DNA of 64,000 nt, from assembly GCA_903957365.1 (NCBI GenBank), contig CAJBPB010000276.1:18874-82873 (forward strand), given 5' to 3'. This DNA is from an uncultured Bacteroidota bacterium. Its GTDB lineage: Bacteria; Bacteroidota; Bacteroidia; Bacteroidales; F082. Below, piece after piece: positions 63,077-64,000 of the stretch (position 1 is the first letter of the stretch; every line of letters starts with the position of its first letter). Below the pieces are notes generated by a model. That model was not told the DNA's origin. It saw nothing but the letters and a program-made list of their open reading frames with translations, and did not search any database. The translations under genes and the position numbers were made by a program.

Positions 63077-63730
63077 TTAAAAGTAAACTTCAGCGTGAAT
63101 TTGTTCAGGCGGAATGGATTGCATTTCAAGCAAGTCAAAAACCTCGTGAATCATATTAAAGTTTCCGCAAAGATAGCAGTGTGTATCTTTTGCAACCGGA
63201 TGTTGCTTGATATAATCGGTCACACGACCACGAAAAGTACCAGAGCTATCACCAGTGGTACAGGAAATATATCTTTTTTTATCAAAATCTTGTTTGCCAT
63301 AAGATTCATTTCCAAATCGAATGCCATGTAAAATTCTGTAATCAATTGCCGGATAGCTTCTTACAAAACTATGAAAAGGTGCAATTCCGCTACCTGTTGC
63401 TATGAAAAGAAACTTTGCATTATTAATCAGATCAGGCTCAATAGTAAAAAAACCTAACGGACCTTCAATCTGCATGTTTTCCCCGATTTTTGATTTTTTT
63501 AACTGCTTGCTCACCAGACCTTCTTCCACCTCTTTTACCAATACTTCAATAAAGTCTTCATTGTCACCGCTATAAATGGAATACTCGCGATTATGAATGC
63601 TGCCAGCCTTACCAAGCAGTATATGTTGACCTGCTTTGAATGGAACTCCTCGTCGCTGCATTCTTAGAATATAGGCCGACTCGGTTAAATGTGTTACAGA
63701 AAGGAGTGTATGTAGATTGTCTTTACTCAT
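63077..63730 (-). CDS. Ferredoxin-NADP reductase-like FAD/NAD(P)-binding oxidoreductase
   Basis: 217 residues. FAD domain with REYSIYSG (RxYS, binds flavin) and GPLGFF, then the NAD(P)-binding domain with IATGSGIAPFHSF (GTGxxP-like) and CYLCGNFNMIHEVFDLL (CG motif), ending in EVYF. Layout and length match the small ferredoxin-NADP reductase family. Electron partner unknown. A minus-strand TAATTTTG box lies about 58 nt upstream. Single gene at the right end of the window. Confidence 0.88.
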   Translation of the reverse strand: MSKDNLHTLLSVTHLTESAYILRMQRRGVPFKAGQHILLGKAGSIHNREYSIYSGDNEDFIEVLVKEVEEGLVSKQLKKSKIGENMQIEGPLGFFTIEPDLINNAKFLFIATGSGIAPFHSFVRSYPAIDYRILHGIRFGNESYGKQDFDKKRYISCTTGDSSGTFRGRVTDYIKQHPVAKDTHCYLCGNFNMIHEVFDLLEMQSIPPEQIHAEVYF

Positions 63731-63787
63731 TTAAATATATGTAAATCAATATTTTGATAGTAGATATTCAGAATTATTTTTGGGATG

Positions 63788-63795
63788 CAAAATTA
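63788..63795 (-). promoter_or_regulatory. Promoter -7 box TAATTTTG for the reductase gene
   Basis: Minus-strand exact TAnnTTTG match, 57 nt before the ATG at 63730. No TTG at good spacing. The remaining 200 bp to the window end show no gene. Confidence 0.45.
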
Positions 63796-64000
63796 CAAAA
63801 AAAATATTGAAATAGGCCAGGAGAATGCTCAGGAAATACAATTGGTTAGGGGAATTGAGTCCTGACTTCTGACGTTTAGTGCGGTAGGATTTTCCATTTT
63901 TTTACTAAAGGAGCTAGAGGGCTTTTTAAAATTTCGGAGGTTGGAGAAATAAATTTGAATGTTTCTTTTGTCAACGTATCACGGATGTGTGATTCTGTGA

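Noticed and set aside
1..64000. Defence systems, CRISPR arrays, insertion sequences, integrated elements, tRNA or rRNA genes
   Set aside because: Looked for repeat-spacer patterns, transposase or recombinase motifs, terminal inverted repeats and T-loop motifs by eye; none convincing. A tRNAscan, CRISPR finder and IS search would settle it.

Overview
The window reads as chromosomal core sequence of a Bacteroidota species, most likely class Bacteroidia. Evidence: AT-rich DNA; intergenic matches to the Bacteroidota housekeeping promoter (TTG ... TAnnTTTG) in place of -35/-10 boxes; four secreted proteins ending in type IX secretion (T9SS) type A sorting domains; and families typical of the phylum (BatD/BatE, DUF5686, DUF5687, DUF2490, DUF6787, DUF3857, an about 1100-residue SecA). 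I saw no tRNA, rRNA, CRISPR array, insertion sequence or prophage.

Layout. 1-1958: end of a bat (aerotolerance) operon. 2203-7432: two large T9SS-exported beta-propeller proteins closed by a strong terminator. 7.9-10.6 kb: envelope proteins of unknown role (DUF2490, a barrel-like protein) and a 42-residue lipoprotein. 10.7-15.0 kb: uracil-DNA glycosylase, a FadL channel paired with a GDSL lipoprotein esterase, and RdgB. 15.2-20.7 kb: D-Ala-D-Ala ligase, divergent from a PASTA protein/T9SS protein/RluD operon. 20.7-30.3 kb: a T9SS serine protease, HldD, a MerR regulator and M23 peptidase, AlaS, then a TPR protein and an outer-membrane barrel with a C-terminal SPOR domain. 30.5-37.2 kb: AsmA-like protein, SRPBCC protein and PyrE divergent from a NUDIX hydrolase, CoaD and a thioredoxin-fold protein. 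37.3-46.7 kb: SecA, a lipoprotein, a patatin/Omp85 fusion, PyrH, a GT39-like membrane glycosyltransferase and Frr. 46.7-54.6 kb: small membrane stress-type proteins, DUF5686, an ABC exporter pair, a MazG-like pyrophosphohydrolase and a THUMP RNA methyltransferase. 55.0-58.8 kb: two overlapping DUF3857 paralogues. 58.9-63.7 kb: RadC, S20, MtaB, MiaB and a ferredoxin-NADP reductase-like flavoprotein.

Most genes serve envelope building, RNA modification, nucleotide supply and nucleotide-pool cleaning. No dedicated defence or mobile system is visible. The more unusual signals are architectural: a seven-bladed propeller apparently nested in an Fn3-like domain, a SPOR domain on an outer-membrane barrel, a catalytically degenerate/intact transglutaminase-like gene pair, a glycosyltransferase gene lodged between pyrH and frr, and promoters so close to start codons (pyrE, rdgB) that the mRNAs may be leaderless. 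All functions come from reading the sequence and recalling families; no database search was run.
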